A stretch of 64,000 nt of DNA. Source: G963677445 sp963677445. Its GTDB lineage: Bacteria; Bacteroidota; Ignavibacteria; Ignavibacteriales; Melioribacteraceae. The notes beneath the pieces were generated by a model, which saw only the letters and a program-made list of their open reading frames with translations, was not told the origin of the DNA and made no database searches. Positions 25,669-34,373 of the stretch are shown here, in pieces. The stretch is taken from the NCBI GenBank assembly GCA_963677445.2, contig CAXXGF010000041.1:1-64000 (forward strand). The letters are read 5' to 3'. The translations under genes and the position numbers were made by a program. Every line of letters starts with the position of its first letter. The first letter of the stretch is position 1.

Positions 25669-25980
25669 ATGAAAAATTATTTAAGCATTATTATCGTATT
25701 ATTTTTTATATCGGCATGCAGCATGTTTATGGAAGGTGAAACAATAAAATCGGTAACCTTCAAAACTTCTATTCACTGCCAGGATTGTGTGGATACTGTT
25801 TTCAACAACCTTCCCAGGGAAAAGGGAGTGGTCGATTTAAAAATCGAACTGGATACGAAACTTGTTACTGTATTTTATAACGAAAATGAAACAGGCATCA
25901 ATAAACTGGTCGAATATCTTAACAATCTTGGTTATACAGCATTTGTAGTTACACAAGAAAAAAATAACGGAGCGGAATAA
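25669..25980 (+). CDS. HMA-domain lipoprotein (metal-binding)
   Basis: 103 residues. A lipoprotein signal (IIIVLFFISACSMF, Cys17) is followed by a single heavy-metal-associated domain: VTFKTSIHCQDCVDTVFNNL with the metal-binding CxxC, and the ferredoxin-like ending GYTAFVV. Soluble HMA proteins are cytosolic copper chaperones; here the lipobox puts it in the envelope. It is the third gene in the Cys-rich/TonB operon and would pass metal to or from that receptor. Copper is the most likely metal, by family. Confidence 0.9.
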   Translation: MKNYLSIIIVLFFISACSMFMEGETIKSVTFKTSIHCQDCVDTVFNNLPREKGVVDLKIELDTKLVTVFYNENETGINKLVEYLNNLGYTAFVVTQEKNNGAE

Positions 25981-25988
25981 TTTAGAAT

Positions 25989-26014
25989 AAAGGGAGGGAA
26001 AAACAGTCCCTCCT
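25989..26014. terminator. Possible bidirectional terminator between convergent genes
   Basis: GGAGGG and CCCTCC pair across a short loop (25993-26013) in the 62-bp gap between the HMA gene and the convergent beta-trefoil gene. The following T-rich tract is weak on both strands. Confidence 0.45.
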
Positions 26015-26042
26015 CTTATGTTTATACAATATTACCCTCGAA

Positions 26043-26972
26043 TTAATCGGCTTCAACGATAAATTCAATCGCGAGCTGTTCACCCGATAATTCCAATATC
26101 TGTTTCCCATCAGGCTCAACTTTTACTTTTCCTCTCGAATTTTCCGGTATATCCCAGTTCCCGTTCCAGTAAAAACCATCTTCACGGTAGTTAAGAACAT
26201 ATTCGAAGGAACGCGTAATTTTTTCACCGTTCGCCTGATTAACCGTTTCACCTTCAATCTTCAGAGTAATTGTGTTACCTGATATTTTAGTGACCTTTGC
26301 TGTTCCGGTCATACCGGGACCAAATGCCAAATGACTCTTGTACACAAATGTTTTTTCCTTATTTCTGATAAAAAAATCGGGCTTTGACATATCATAGGGA
26401 GCTATTTCTTTTGGAATAAATGGTTTTTTAGTAGAAATGTCGATCAGATACCAGTCCATCCAGTCACCATTATGATCTTCCCATAAATGAATATTTGTTC
26501 CTTTTTTACTCCGTCTGTCACTCAGACAAACTACCATTCCAGAAGTAGTATATATCCTGAATCGTCCGTTACCCAGATGTTTAAATCTGAATTTTTGCCA
26601 GTTTTCGCCATTTTTTGTCCAGGTATGAAGATTTGCTCCATTTTTTTTCATCGAGGATTTACCGCCGGCAACATCAATCCTGATATTTTTTTCCCAGCCA
26701 GGTTTGATCTCATAATAACCATCAATATCTGAAGCTATCATATAAAACTTTCGATCTTTATGATCATCGAAATTATACACAGCCAGATTCATACGTTTTT
26801 TAATTGTTTTGGGATATCCGGGAAGGTCCCAGTAGCCACCGTCATCTTTTCCGAAATTAATTGCCGACTGAATATAATAAGGCCTTCTGTCAAATAATAT
26901 TGTTGCTTCCTGGGCAAAAAGTGAAACTGAGCCGAGGATAAGAACTAAAACCAATTTTATTGTTTTTTTCAT
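26043..26972 (-). CDS. Secreted protein with ricin-type beta-trefoil-like domain
   Basis: 309 residues with signal peptide (IKLVLVLILGSVSLFAQ). Residues ~25-180 show beta-trefoil-like repeats ending in Q/D-x-W-type turns: NGENWQKFRFKHLGNGRFRIY, CLSDRRSKKGTNIHLWEDHNGDWMDWYLI. Ricin-type trefoils bind carbohydrates. Residues ~200-309 form a separate beta-rich domain with no family that I recognise (GNTITLKIEGETVN, YREDGFYWNGNWDIPE). No sorting domain and no catalytic motif are present. It is alone between a convergent operon and a long intergenic region, so its role is unclear; surface or periplasmic sugar binding is a guess. Confidence 0.65.
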   Translation of the reverse strand: MKKTIKLVLVLILGSVSLFAQEATILFDRRPYYIQSAINFGKDDGGYWDLPGYPKTIKKRMNLAVYNFDDHKDRKFYMIASDIDGYYEIKPGWEKNIRIDVAGGKSSMKKNGANLHTWTKNGENWQKFRFKHLGNGRFRIYTTSGMVVCLSDRRSKKGTNIHLWEDHNGDWMDWYLIDISTKKPFIPKEIAPYDMSKPDFFIRNKEKTFVYKSHLAFGPGMTGTAKVTKISGNTITLKIEGETVNQANGEKITRSFEYVLNYREDGFYWNGNWDIPENSRGKVKVEPDGKQILELSGEQLAIEFIVEAD

Positions 26973-27411
26973 GATTATTCCTCCATTTGATAAATTGGTA
27001 AATCTTGAGCTTAATAAGCTATCCAGATATCTTTATATTTTGTATGATTTTTGTTTTTCAAGTTATATGTTTAAAAATAATAATAATCCAGACATAAATT
27101 AACCTGCCTGTTTTCTCCTTAAATCGCCTTTCCAATTTCCTGTAATTCAATTTAACGGAAGTTCGAAATAAAGAGACAAAAACCGGAAACATTCAAGTGT
27201 AACAAAAATTTATATTCCGGTTTATCTGCCTTAGGCATGGCCTTCCATCCGCGACTGCAGGGATGACACTCTTTTACTACAGAGCTCCTGACATCACGTA
27301 TATTGAAATGCAACTATTATATCATTTTCTTTCATAGAATGACAAAATAATAACAGTAAGAATTCTTCGTTATCCTCTCTCAATTTTGTTTTTATCTTTT
27401 ATAGCGACCTC

Positions 27412-27541
27412 AAAAAAATAAGCGTTAAGAAAATCAAATGAACGTAGCGTTAAAAAAGGAAAGCTGTTTGAGGCACATCTCTTTTTATGTGCCGGGTTCT
27501 TTCATTTTAGCGAAGTGAATTGATTTTTAGCTTATTTTTTT
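27412..27541. repeat. 130-bp imperfect palindrome with perfect central hairpin
   Basis: The outer arms AAAAAAATAAGC (27412-27423) and GCTTATTTTTTT (27530-27541) are exact inverted copies. Inside them AAAATCAA pairs with TTGATTTT, and the centre is the hairpin GGCACAT...ATGTGCC (27472-27493). The whole block can fold as one long stem. No reading frame fills it. It resembles a miniature inverted-repeat element, but no target-site duplication was seen. Confidence 0.7.
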
Positions 27542-28087
27542 GCAGTCTTGACTTTTTTTGCCTGCTCGCCGAAGGAGAGTTACTTTTTGTGTCTCCAGAG
27601 GAGTCCTATGGACAAGACAAAAAGTAAAGGCATTTTTATAAAATAGGTTTGGTAAAATTAATGACAATTCCCATTGGTTCCCGCTTTGCCGGTTGATGTA
27701 ATTTTCAAATTATTTCACGCAAAGAAAAATAATAAACGCAATTCTTTTTAACAGAATTTCTAACACCAGTCGCATGCGCATATACGCAACAAAAAAAATA
27801 TGTCTTTATATTTCAATACGGTATGTTTCTGATGTCAGGAGTCCTGTACTATATAAGGACCCGAAAGTTATGTCATTCCGGTTTGACAACCGTTCTTGGG
27901 TTGTCAGGATCGCTCCACGGAAAACAGGCCTGAATCTGATTCTGAGCCGATGCCAGTGTTTTACATAAAATCTTATCTCAAACTGACACCAAATTAGTAA
28001 GCAGCCCGAACTTATTCAATATCAGTTTTTGAGAATCAGTGAACATCAAATGTACTAAAATCAGTTCAGTCCTGAGGTTGTTCAGGA

Positions 28088-28118
28088 CAAAAAAAAAAAG
28101 GTGTCGTAAAGACACCTT
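28088..28118 (-). terminator. Rho-independent terminator of the sialidase-like gene
   Basis: On the minus strand an AAGGTGTC/GACACCTT stem with a short loop is followed by a run of eleven T's. It begins about 30 bp after the gene's stop codon. Confidence 0.92.
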
Positions 28119-28146
28119 ATAAGCATTGCAAAAAAGTTATCAAATT

Positions 28147-30942
28147 TTATTTCATAAGTATCATTTTTTTAGTCTGAGTAAAACTTCCCGCTTCAAGCTG
28201 GTAAAAATAAATGCCTGATGACAATCCGGACGCGTCAAATTCATACTCGTAGGCTCCCGCGTCAAGGTCTCTGTTCAGCAGACTTTCAACTTCCTCTCCG
28301 AGTGAATTGAATATCCTTACGGCAACTCTCGCTTTTTCAGGAATACTGAATTTAATTGTAGTTGAGGGATTGAAGGGATTCGGATAGTTCTGAGCAAGCT
28401 CATAATTAACCGGAGTGGTAGATTCAGTAATGTTAATATACCTCACAGAGGGATCGGATATGGTTACCGAATTACCATCATTCACCCAGCTGTTAAAATT
28501 ATCTGAGGAAATATTGGCGTGAATTCCTGACAAAGTAATTTTAACCGGATATGCGGCGGAATTAAGCTCAATTCTCTGGGAAATTGAAAGGTCTTCGGCC
28601 GATTTTCCAGTTGAGAATCTCGCGTCAAAAATACCTGCCGGAGGCACAGGAGGCATTTCGAACAGATCGGATGAAACAGTTTCGGCAGCATAGAGAGTAG
28701 ATGTTCTGCCATTTTTATCTGTAATTATTATCTTACCCCAGTTATCCTTTTCCGACTGAATCTCAGCTATCTCGGAAGGAGTATTTTTACCCAGTATTTG
28801 CTGGACTACAATTTCCCCATCCTGATCAGTTTTAATCCAGTAGCCTTTTCCGGGATTCAGGTAATTCGCAATATTATAAGCGCCGCTGAAACCGTAAAAT
28901 ACAGATGAAATAATTCCGGAAGGATTTGATGTTATGGAAGCAACCTCAATGTTTTCCTCGAAAGGACCAATCATATTCCAGCCCGCGCTCACCTCGATAT
29001 TGGATGAGACAACTTCACCGGTAACTGGAATTGATTCGGCGCCGCTAAATTTAACCCAGTAACCTTCTCCATTTTCGAGAGTCGACTGCGCTACATATCC
29101 ATTATCGAAACCAAAAACATTTGATGAGGCGCCGGAGAATAACGAAGAGGCGCTCATATCCGTGGCCATACGGGGTACCGATACCATGTTCCAGCCTTCC
29201 ATTACAACAACATTTGTAGTCGCTCCTCCGGATGGTTCAACTGTCAATGTCGCGTACCTGTAATGAACCGGAATACCATTCGGACCTTCACCTTTGATCT
29301 TAATTGTATATTCACCCTCAACAACGTTGCCCGATGTCACGACCATAAGCTCAGCCGAACCGGGAAAACTGCTAATTGAATTGCCTTCGGGAAATGAAAG
29401 ACTGATAGTTCCCGCGACTGGAGAAGTAACAAGCTCGGCGCTGAAATTCGCCTCATCTTCATATAGCTTCACTGAGGGTATATTGACATTAAAATAGGTT
29501 GTATCATCATCATTTGATATTACCTTTGAGGAAGGTGACACTGTCATGGCAAAATCGGGAAGATAACCGACATAACTGTCAAATGAACCATCTCTGAAAT
29601 CGGTCCAGACATGCAGCGCGATATTTCCATATGAGGTTACCGCATCGTAATCACCCTGGTATCGGGGAGAACCACCGCCGCCGCATGTATTACAGTTAAT
29701 TTTCATTTTATCATTCGATATTTTGACATTAGGCTTAAAAGTAACGCCACCATCATCCGAGTATGTGCCATAAATCATCGCGTAATCACTCGTTGGTGTA
29801 TCCCTTGAATCCATCCAGTGTATATGAAGACGTCCGGTTTGAATATCACACCAGACTGCCGGCATAAACTGGTGATTTCCTGTCGTCTGCGGATCATCAT
29901 TTACAACCACCGCGTTCGACCACTGAACTCCTCCATCATCCGAATACCTGCAGAAAATGTCAGGTTTATTTCCATTTCCAGAAGGAGTATTGGAAGCGTA
30001 AACCAGGTATAACCTGCCGCGATAAGGGCCGTAGCTGTTATCGGCTGTGATAAAAGGATATGGCCTTGTACGCATATTTTCAACCGAGTGTCTTCCGCTC
30101 GAGTTGGTTCCCACGTAATTGGCATACTGTTTCGCCGCCCTGTTCTGGAAACTCTGACCGCCGTTTGTTGAACGGTAGAATGTATATGTACTGGAGAATG
30201 TATCACCTCCGTTGGTCACTACATAAACTGCGCCTCCGGGAACATCAGTCGTACCTTCAACATAAGGGCCAACACAAACCATCATTCCCGGCAGACTCTG
30301 GGTCGATAGTGTTGTTGTCTGCTGAAAAGAAGCGCCAAGATTTGTGCTTCGGGCAACATTGCCGCCACCGCTTGCTGTCATAACAGCGTATACATAGTTC
30401 GAATAAGGTCCGTCAGTCTGGTCGGCAGCCAGCCAGCATTTATCTACGCCGCTGACAGCGGTAACTGACGCAAGCCAGGTATTTCCGTTATTGGTTGACC
30501 TCATTACCTTTGCCCCGCTGATAAAACCATACATATTCATATAATAAAGATTGCCTGAATAATCATGGGCGGTTACAGGGTCTCCGGCCATTGATGTGCC
30601 GAAGTTCGGGGTGGAATTAAGCCATTCATGCCCGTCTAAAGTTCTGTGAGTGGCATTTGTATTATAGGCATTAAAGTACTGAAGAGGATCATTTGGATTT
30701 ACCGACATATGCGGCTCGGCAAAATCAGTGCCTATCTTATAATTATCATATCCGTTAATTGTAACTACTGTGGTATATCTTGATCCGCCGCTCTTGTAAA
30801 GCTGTTTTTTCTGTAAATATTCCAGGGGCAGATGGTCATAATTTGGATTATCCGGATTATTCGCATATTGAGAAAATACAAAGGATGCGGAAATCAGGAT
30901 GAAGAAAAAAACTGAAAGTACGCGGTAGCCTGTTAAATTCAT
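28147..30942 (-). CDS. Secreted sialidase-like beta-propeller protein with T9SS sorting domain
   Basis: 931 residues. Signal peptide (GYRVLSVFFFILISASFVFSQ), good ribosome site AGGTGAGG. Residues ~60-460 form a propeller of the sialidase/BNR type with repeated S-x-D-x-G-x-T(W/F) elements: RSTNNGNTWLAS, RSTNLGASFQQT, RSTNGGQSFQN, YSDDGGVQWSN, YSDDGGVTFKP. A Cys-rich loop (NCNTCGGGG) follows. After an Ig-like region (~470-575) comes a duplicated ~65-residue module (GWNMVSVP...GYWVKF, GWNMIGPF...GYWIKT), a PPVPPAGIFDARF motif, and the sorting domain from AQNYPNPFNPSTTIKFSIP to TKKMILMK. The catalytic Arg triad and Tyr/Glu of true sialidases were not confirmed, so hydrolase activity is open. It is exported to the cell surface by type IX secretion. 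Confidence 0.85.
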   Translation of the reverse strand: MNLTGYRVLSVFFFILISASFVFSQYANNPDNPNYDHLPLEYLQKKQLYKSGGSRYTTVVTINGYDNYKIGTDFAEPHMSVNPNDPLQYFNAYNTNATHRTLDGHEWLNSTPNFGTSMAGDPVTAHDYSGNLYYMNMYGFISGAKVMRSTNNGNTWLASVTAVSGVDKCWLAADQTDGPYSNYVYAVMTASGGGNVARSTNLGASFQQTTTLSTQSLPGMMVCVGPYVEGTTDVPGGAVYVVTNGGDTFSSTYTFYRSTNGGQSFQNRAAKQYANYVGTNSSGRHSVENMRTRPYPFITADNSYGPYRGRLYLVYASNTPSGNGNKPDIFCRYSDDGGVQWSNAVVVNDDPQTTGNHQFMPAVWCDIQTGRLHIHWMDSRDTPTSDYAMIYGTYSDDGGVTFKPNVKISNDKMKINCNTCGGGGSPRYQGDYDAVTSYGNIALHVWTDFRDGSFDSYVGYLPDFAMTVSPSSKVISNDDDTTYFNVNIPSVKLYEDEANFSAELVTSPVAGTISLSFPEGNSISSFPGSAELMVVTSGNVVEGEYTIKIKGEGPNGIPVHYRYATLTVEPSGGATTNVVVMEGWNMVSVPRMATDMSASSLFSGASSNVFGFDNGYVAQSTLENGEGYWVKFSGAESIPVTGEVVSSNIEVSAGWNMIGPFEENIEVASITSNPSGIISSVFYGFSGAYNIANYLNPGKGYWIKTDQDGEIVVQQILGKNTPSEIAEIQSEKDNWGKIIITDKNGRTSTLYAAETVSSDLFEMPPVPPAGIFDARFSTGKSAEDLSISQRIELNSAAYPVKITLSGIHANISSDNFNSWVNDGNSVTISDPSVRYINITESTTPVNYELAQNYPNPFNPSTTIKFSIPEKARVAVRIFNSLGEEVESLLNRDLDAGAYEYEFDASGLSSGIYFYQLEAGSFTQTKKMILMK

Positions 30943-31032
30943 GTAACCTCACCTGAATTTGTTTTTTAGAAATGTTTTGATGATTCAAGATAATAATTAT
31001 TACGCAAGTTTGAAAGGGAATAATTAATAATT

Positions 31033-34000
31033 TCAGATATTCCATCCGCTTTTATATGTAAATAATAAAGGAATAGTAAAGACAAATAAACTACCCTCAC
31101 CTTTTTTACTCTCAATCTTAAAAGTTCCGTTATTCCTCGATATAAATTCCCGGCATAACTGTAATCCAAGTCCTGTTCCCTTTTCACGGTATGTTCCGTC
31201 GGATATCTGATTTTTTCTCCCCTCAAGCAGTTGCAGGACTTTCTCATCATCCATACCGATACCGGTATCCCTCACCGAAATTTCAGCAAAACCGTCAAGG
31301 AAATTGCATGTAACTTCAATAATTCCATTTTCGTATGAAAACTTAATAGCATTATTAATCAGATTCCTTAAAACTGTTTCGATTGTGTTTTTATCGGCAA
31401 AAACAGTCGTCGTATCAAAACACTCAGATTTTAACTGAATACTTTTGCGGGCCGCGACCGGAGCCAGAAGATCAACAACCCTTCTGATAGATTCGGAGAT
31501 GGAAAAATAAACCGGTTTTAATTCTATCAATCCCCTTTCCGAACTGGCCCAGAGCAGAAGGTTTTCAACCAGGTAATAAGCTTTGTGTGAAGCGCTGTTA
31601 AGCTGGTTTACATGATCAAGTTTCTCTTCATCGGTAAAATTATGAAAATCGTTGAATAACATTTCGGAATAACCGAGTATCGTAACAAAAGGACTTTTCA
31701 GATCATGAGATATTAGTGAAAAAAACTTATCTTTTTCGCTGTTCAGTATCTCCAGTTCAATATTCTGTTCCTCTATCTGTTCTTTGGATTTTTGAACTTC
31801 AGCAAGCGCCGATTCCGTTTTTTCCTTCTCCTGTTTAAGATTGATTGTTCTTTCCTCTACAAGTTCCTGAAGCTTCTTCTCACGATACTGCAAAGACCTG
31901 ATTCTTATATAAAACACTGTCGCGACCAGCATTACAAATATTATTGAGACTATAATATAGAATAGGACTGTCTGATAAAAATAGGCATGAACGATCAGCT
32001 TTACACTGCACCCCTCGTAATTCCAGATGCCGTCGCTGTTGCATCCTCTTGTCCTGAATTCAAAACTGCCGGGAGGAAGATGTTCATATATAATCTCTCT
32101 GCGCTTGATCAGATTGCTCCATTGATCGGATAATCCCTCAAGTTTGTACTGAAAAGTTACATTTTCGGGCGATTTAAAACTCAGCGAGGTGTACACTATT
32201 TTTACTTTCCCGGACCCCGGTGGAATTTCAACAACATCCGGGTACTCATATTCGGTGTCGTCAACAAAAACTTTTTCAATAAAAATATTTGGTTTGTTAA
32301 GATTCAGGTTCATCTTCTCAGGATCAACCACAGCGGCTCCGTGTATCGATGGAAACCATAAGGTCCCGTCAGTATGTTTGAGAGAGGAAGGGGTCATTCC
32401 ACCGTTAAACTCAGTGCTCAAAAGCCCATCCTCTTTCCCAAAAACAACCGGTGAAAACGAGACGATTTTTCCTACTATATAATCATTCAGGTCCGATTTC
32501 CTTATGTAGTATAAGCCCTTATTGCAGGTAAACCACAGATTATTGTAATCATCCTGTACGATGGTCGAAACAACATTATCAAATAAGCCATCCTCAATCC
32601 CGAAATGAAAGAATTTATTTCCATCATATCTGTATAAACCATTTCCATAGGTGCCTATCCACAATATATTTTCGTCATCGAGAAAAAGAGACCTGATAAA
32701 TTTTATGTGCTGGCCGTTTTTCAGGGGATATTGGCGGATGGAGTCCTTTTTATCGAAATGATTTAATCCGTGCGATGTTCCCACCCACAAACCACCTTCC
32801 CTGTCATTCAACAGACATTTTACATCTGAATTGGAAAGCCCCTCATTCTCAGTGAAGACCTTAACTTTTTCTCCCTCCTTTACCACAAGTCCGTTAATAC
32901 CGCCAACCCATAACCTTTTTCGGGAATCTTCCGTAATAGTAAAAATAACAAGAATTTTACCCTCTTCATCAAGGTCCTGCATTTTTAATTTATCATCAAC
33001 AATTTTGTAGAGTCCCCCTCCATAGGTGCCGTAAAATAGTTGCTGGCTGCTGTCAATAAAAAGACTCCATGTGCAGGAATTGTTACTTTCCATCTGAGGG
33101 CCCAATAAATTTTCAATTCCATTTCTCGTCACTAAATTTAACGGCCCGCAATTAACACCAATTAAAACCTCCTGTTCGGCATTTTCAGCAATTGGATAAA
33201 CAACATTATGAGATAATCCATTAATTTCAGATATGGGAAATATGCTTCTTTTTCGAAATCTGAATAACCCGTCCGAATTGGTGCCAACCCAAATATTTGC
33301 CTCTGAATCAAAAGAAAAGAAACGGATTACCGTACTTTGCATTTCAGTTTCCGAATAGCTGTAGACTTTACCATTGGAATAAAAATGTAATCCCTGCCAT
33401 CCTGTTCCGAGCCAGTATATTCCATCATTATCTTCAAAAAGGGAATAAATTGACAGATTTTCGGTACCAGGAATAAGACTGGTTTCGAAATTATTGTCTG
33501 GGTCGAGATAATAAAGCCCGTTTAACGTACCCGCGAGGATTCTTCCATCTTTTAACCTGTAAAGCTCGGAAAAAGCCTGGTTAACCTCTTTTCTTCTGAT
33601 AACACCCTTTTGGGCCGAAACAAGGAAAACAACTCCGCTGCATCCGACAATTATAGTTCCGTCACGGTCGGGCAGTATTGAAATGGCGTAATTAACATCA
33701 AATCCGCTTTCCGAGTCAAATAATCTCGCGCCGGTCTCATTCATATAGAGAAGTCCGATGTTGGTTCCAAGCCAGATATTCCCATGTGAATCCTCTTTGA
33801 ATTCACTCACATACTGGAAATGGTCTATACCGGGCAACTCCACTTTCGAAAATTTGTTATCCTGATAAAGCACTATACCTTTTGACTCCAGGTAGAGCCA
33901 CATTCTTTTTCTGCTGTCAAGGAAAATCGCGTTTATTCTGTTTGATTCAAGTTCGGGGGTATTGGAGTTGTTATAATTTATGAATTTGTAGCCGTCAAAT

Positions 34001-34269
34001 TTCAGCAACCCTTCATTTGTAGCCAGCCAGATGTAGTTATCTTCAGTCTGAACAATTCCATTAATTGAATTTTGGGGAAGACCGTTATCGGTATTCCAGT
34101 TAAAAGCGATGTAAGTATCCCCCGGATTATTTACATCGATATAGCTCTCATATAACTTCTGTCCAAAAACGGGGATATCGTGAAAAAACCATAAAAAGGA
34201 AATAATAACCAGGTGAGGCAATAAATATCTTAAGTATTTCCTTTTTCCTTTCAACACAATTTTCACCAT
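31033..34269 (-). CDS. Propeller-type sensor histidine kinase (Reg_prop / Y_Y_Y / HisKA / HATPase), no receiver
   Basis: 1078 residues. Signal anchor (LLPHLVIISFLWFFHDIPVFGQ), then two seven-bladed regulator propellers (~45-680) with many repeats of the form I(W/L)-x-GT-x-GL: IWLGTNIGLLYM, YWLGTGWQGLHF, IWVGTNSDGLFRF, LWVGTSHGLNHFD, LWIGTYGNGLYRYD. A Y_Y_Y domain follows (~690-765, LSFKSPENVTFQYKLEG), a transmembrane helix (~770-795), a coiled coil (~800-850), HisKA with FFSLISHDLKSPF, and HATPase with NLINNAIKFS, RDTGIGMDDE and GTGLGLQLCREF. Unlike the 'hybrid' kinases of Bacteroides glycan loci it lacks a receiver and AraC domain. Sugars or peptides released by neighbouring secreted enzymes are possible ligands; the cognate regulator is not nearby. 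Confidence 0.93.
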   Translation of the reverse strand: MVKIVLKGKRKYLRYLLPHLVIISFLWFFHDIPVFGQKLYESYIDVNNPGDTYIAFNWNTDNGLPQNSINGIVQTEDNYIWLATNEGLLKFDGYKFINYNNSNTPELESNRINAIFLDSRKRMWLYLESKGIVLYQDNKFSKVELPGIDHFQYVSEFKEDSHGNIWLGTNIGLLYMNETGARLFDSESGFDVNYAISILPDRDGTIIVGCSGVVFLVSAQKGVIRRKEVNQAFSELYRLKDGRILAGTLNGLYYLDPDNNFETSLIPGTENLSIYSLFEDNDGIYWLGTGWQGLHFYSNGKVYSYSETEMQSTVIRFFSFDSEANIWVGTNSDGLFRFRKRSIFPISEINGLSHNVVYPIAENAEQEVLIGVNCGPLNLVTRNGIENLLGPQMESNNSCTWSLFIDSSQQLFYGTYGGGLYKIVDDKLKMQDLDEEGKILVIFTITEDSRKRLWVGGINGLVVKEGEKVKVFTENEGLSNSDVKCLLNDREGGLWVGTSHGLNHFDKKDSIRQYPLKNGQHIKFIRSLFLDDENILWIGTYGNGLYRYDGNKFFHFGIEDGLFDNVVSTIVQDDYNNLWFTCNKGLYYIRKSDLNDYIVGKIVSFSPVVFGKEDGLLSTEFNGGMTPSSLKHTDGTLWFPSIHGAAVVDPEKMNLNLNKPNIFIEKVFVDDTEYEYPDVVEIPPGSGKVKIVYTSLSFKSPENVTFQYKLEGLSDQWSNLIKRREIIYEHLPPGSFEFRTRGCNSDGIWNYEGCSVKLIVHAYFYQTVLFYIIVSIIFVMLVATVFYIRIRSLQYREKKLQELVEERTINLKQEKEKTESALAEVQKSKEQIEEQNIELEILNSEKDKFFSLISHDLKSPFVTILGYSEMLFNDFHNFTDEEKLDHVNQLNSASHKAYYLVENLLLWASSERGLIELKPVYFSISESIRRVVDLLAPVAARKSIQLKSECFDTTTVFADKNTIETVLRNLINNAIKFSYENGIIEVTCNFLDGFAEISVRDTGIGMDDEKVLQLLEGRKNQISDGTYREKGTGLGLQLCREFISRNNGTFKIESKKGEGSLFVFTIPLLFTYKSGWNI

Positions 34270-34373
34270 TATATTTTAATAAATTCCCTCTCCTTCCTGA
34301 ATTTTCAGATGCCTTAATCATCGCAGGAAGAAGGGGAAACAAAAAACATTTACGCAAATTTAAGCAAACAGCC

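Larger units (their letters stand above)
26973..28146. other. Long intergenic region (about 1.17 kb) with palindromic elements
   Basis: No convincing gene. It holds a ~130-bp imperfect palindrome (27412-27541), a second stem built from TACTTTTTGTGTC and AGACAAAAAGTA (27581-27626), and a Rho-independent terminator for the next minus-strand gene (28088-28118). Segments such as 'ATGTCATTCCGG' and 'CCGCGACTGCAGGGATGACA' look like worn pieces of dispersed repeats. Confidence 0.5.

Noticed and set aside
27774..27968. 64-codon plus-strand gene
   Set aside because: Lies in a repeat-rich, gene-poor region; the translation has no recognisable domain and no ribosome site.
28147..30942. Confident assignment as an active exo-alpha-sialidase
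   Set aside because: The propeller and Asp-box-like repeats are clear, but I could not locate the full arginine triad and Tyr/Glu pair; many such propellers are non-enzymatic.
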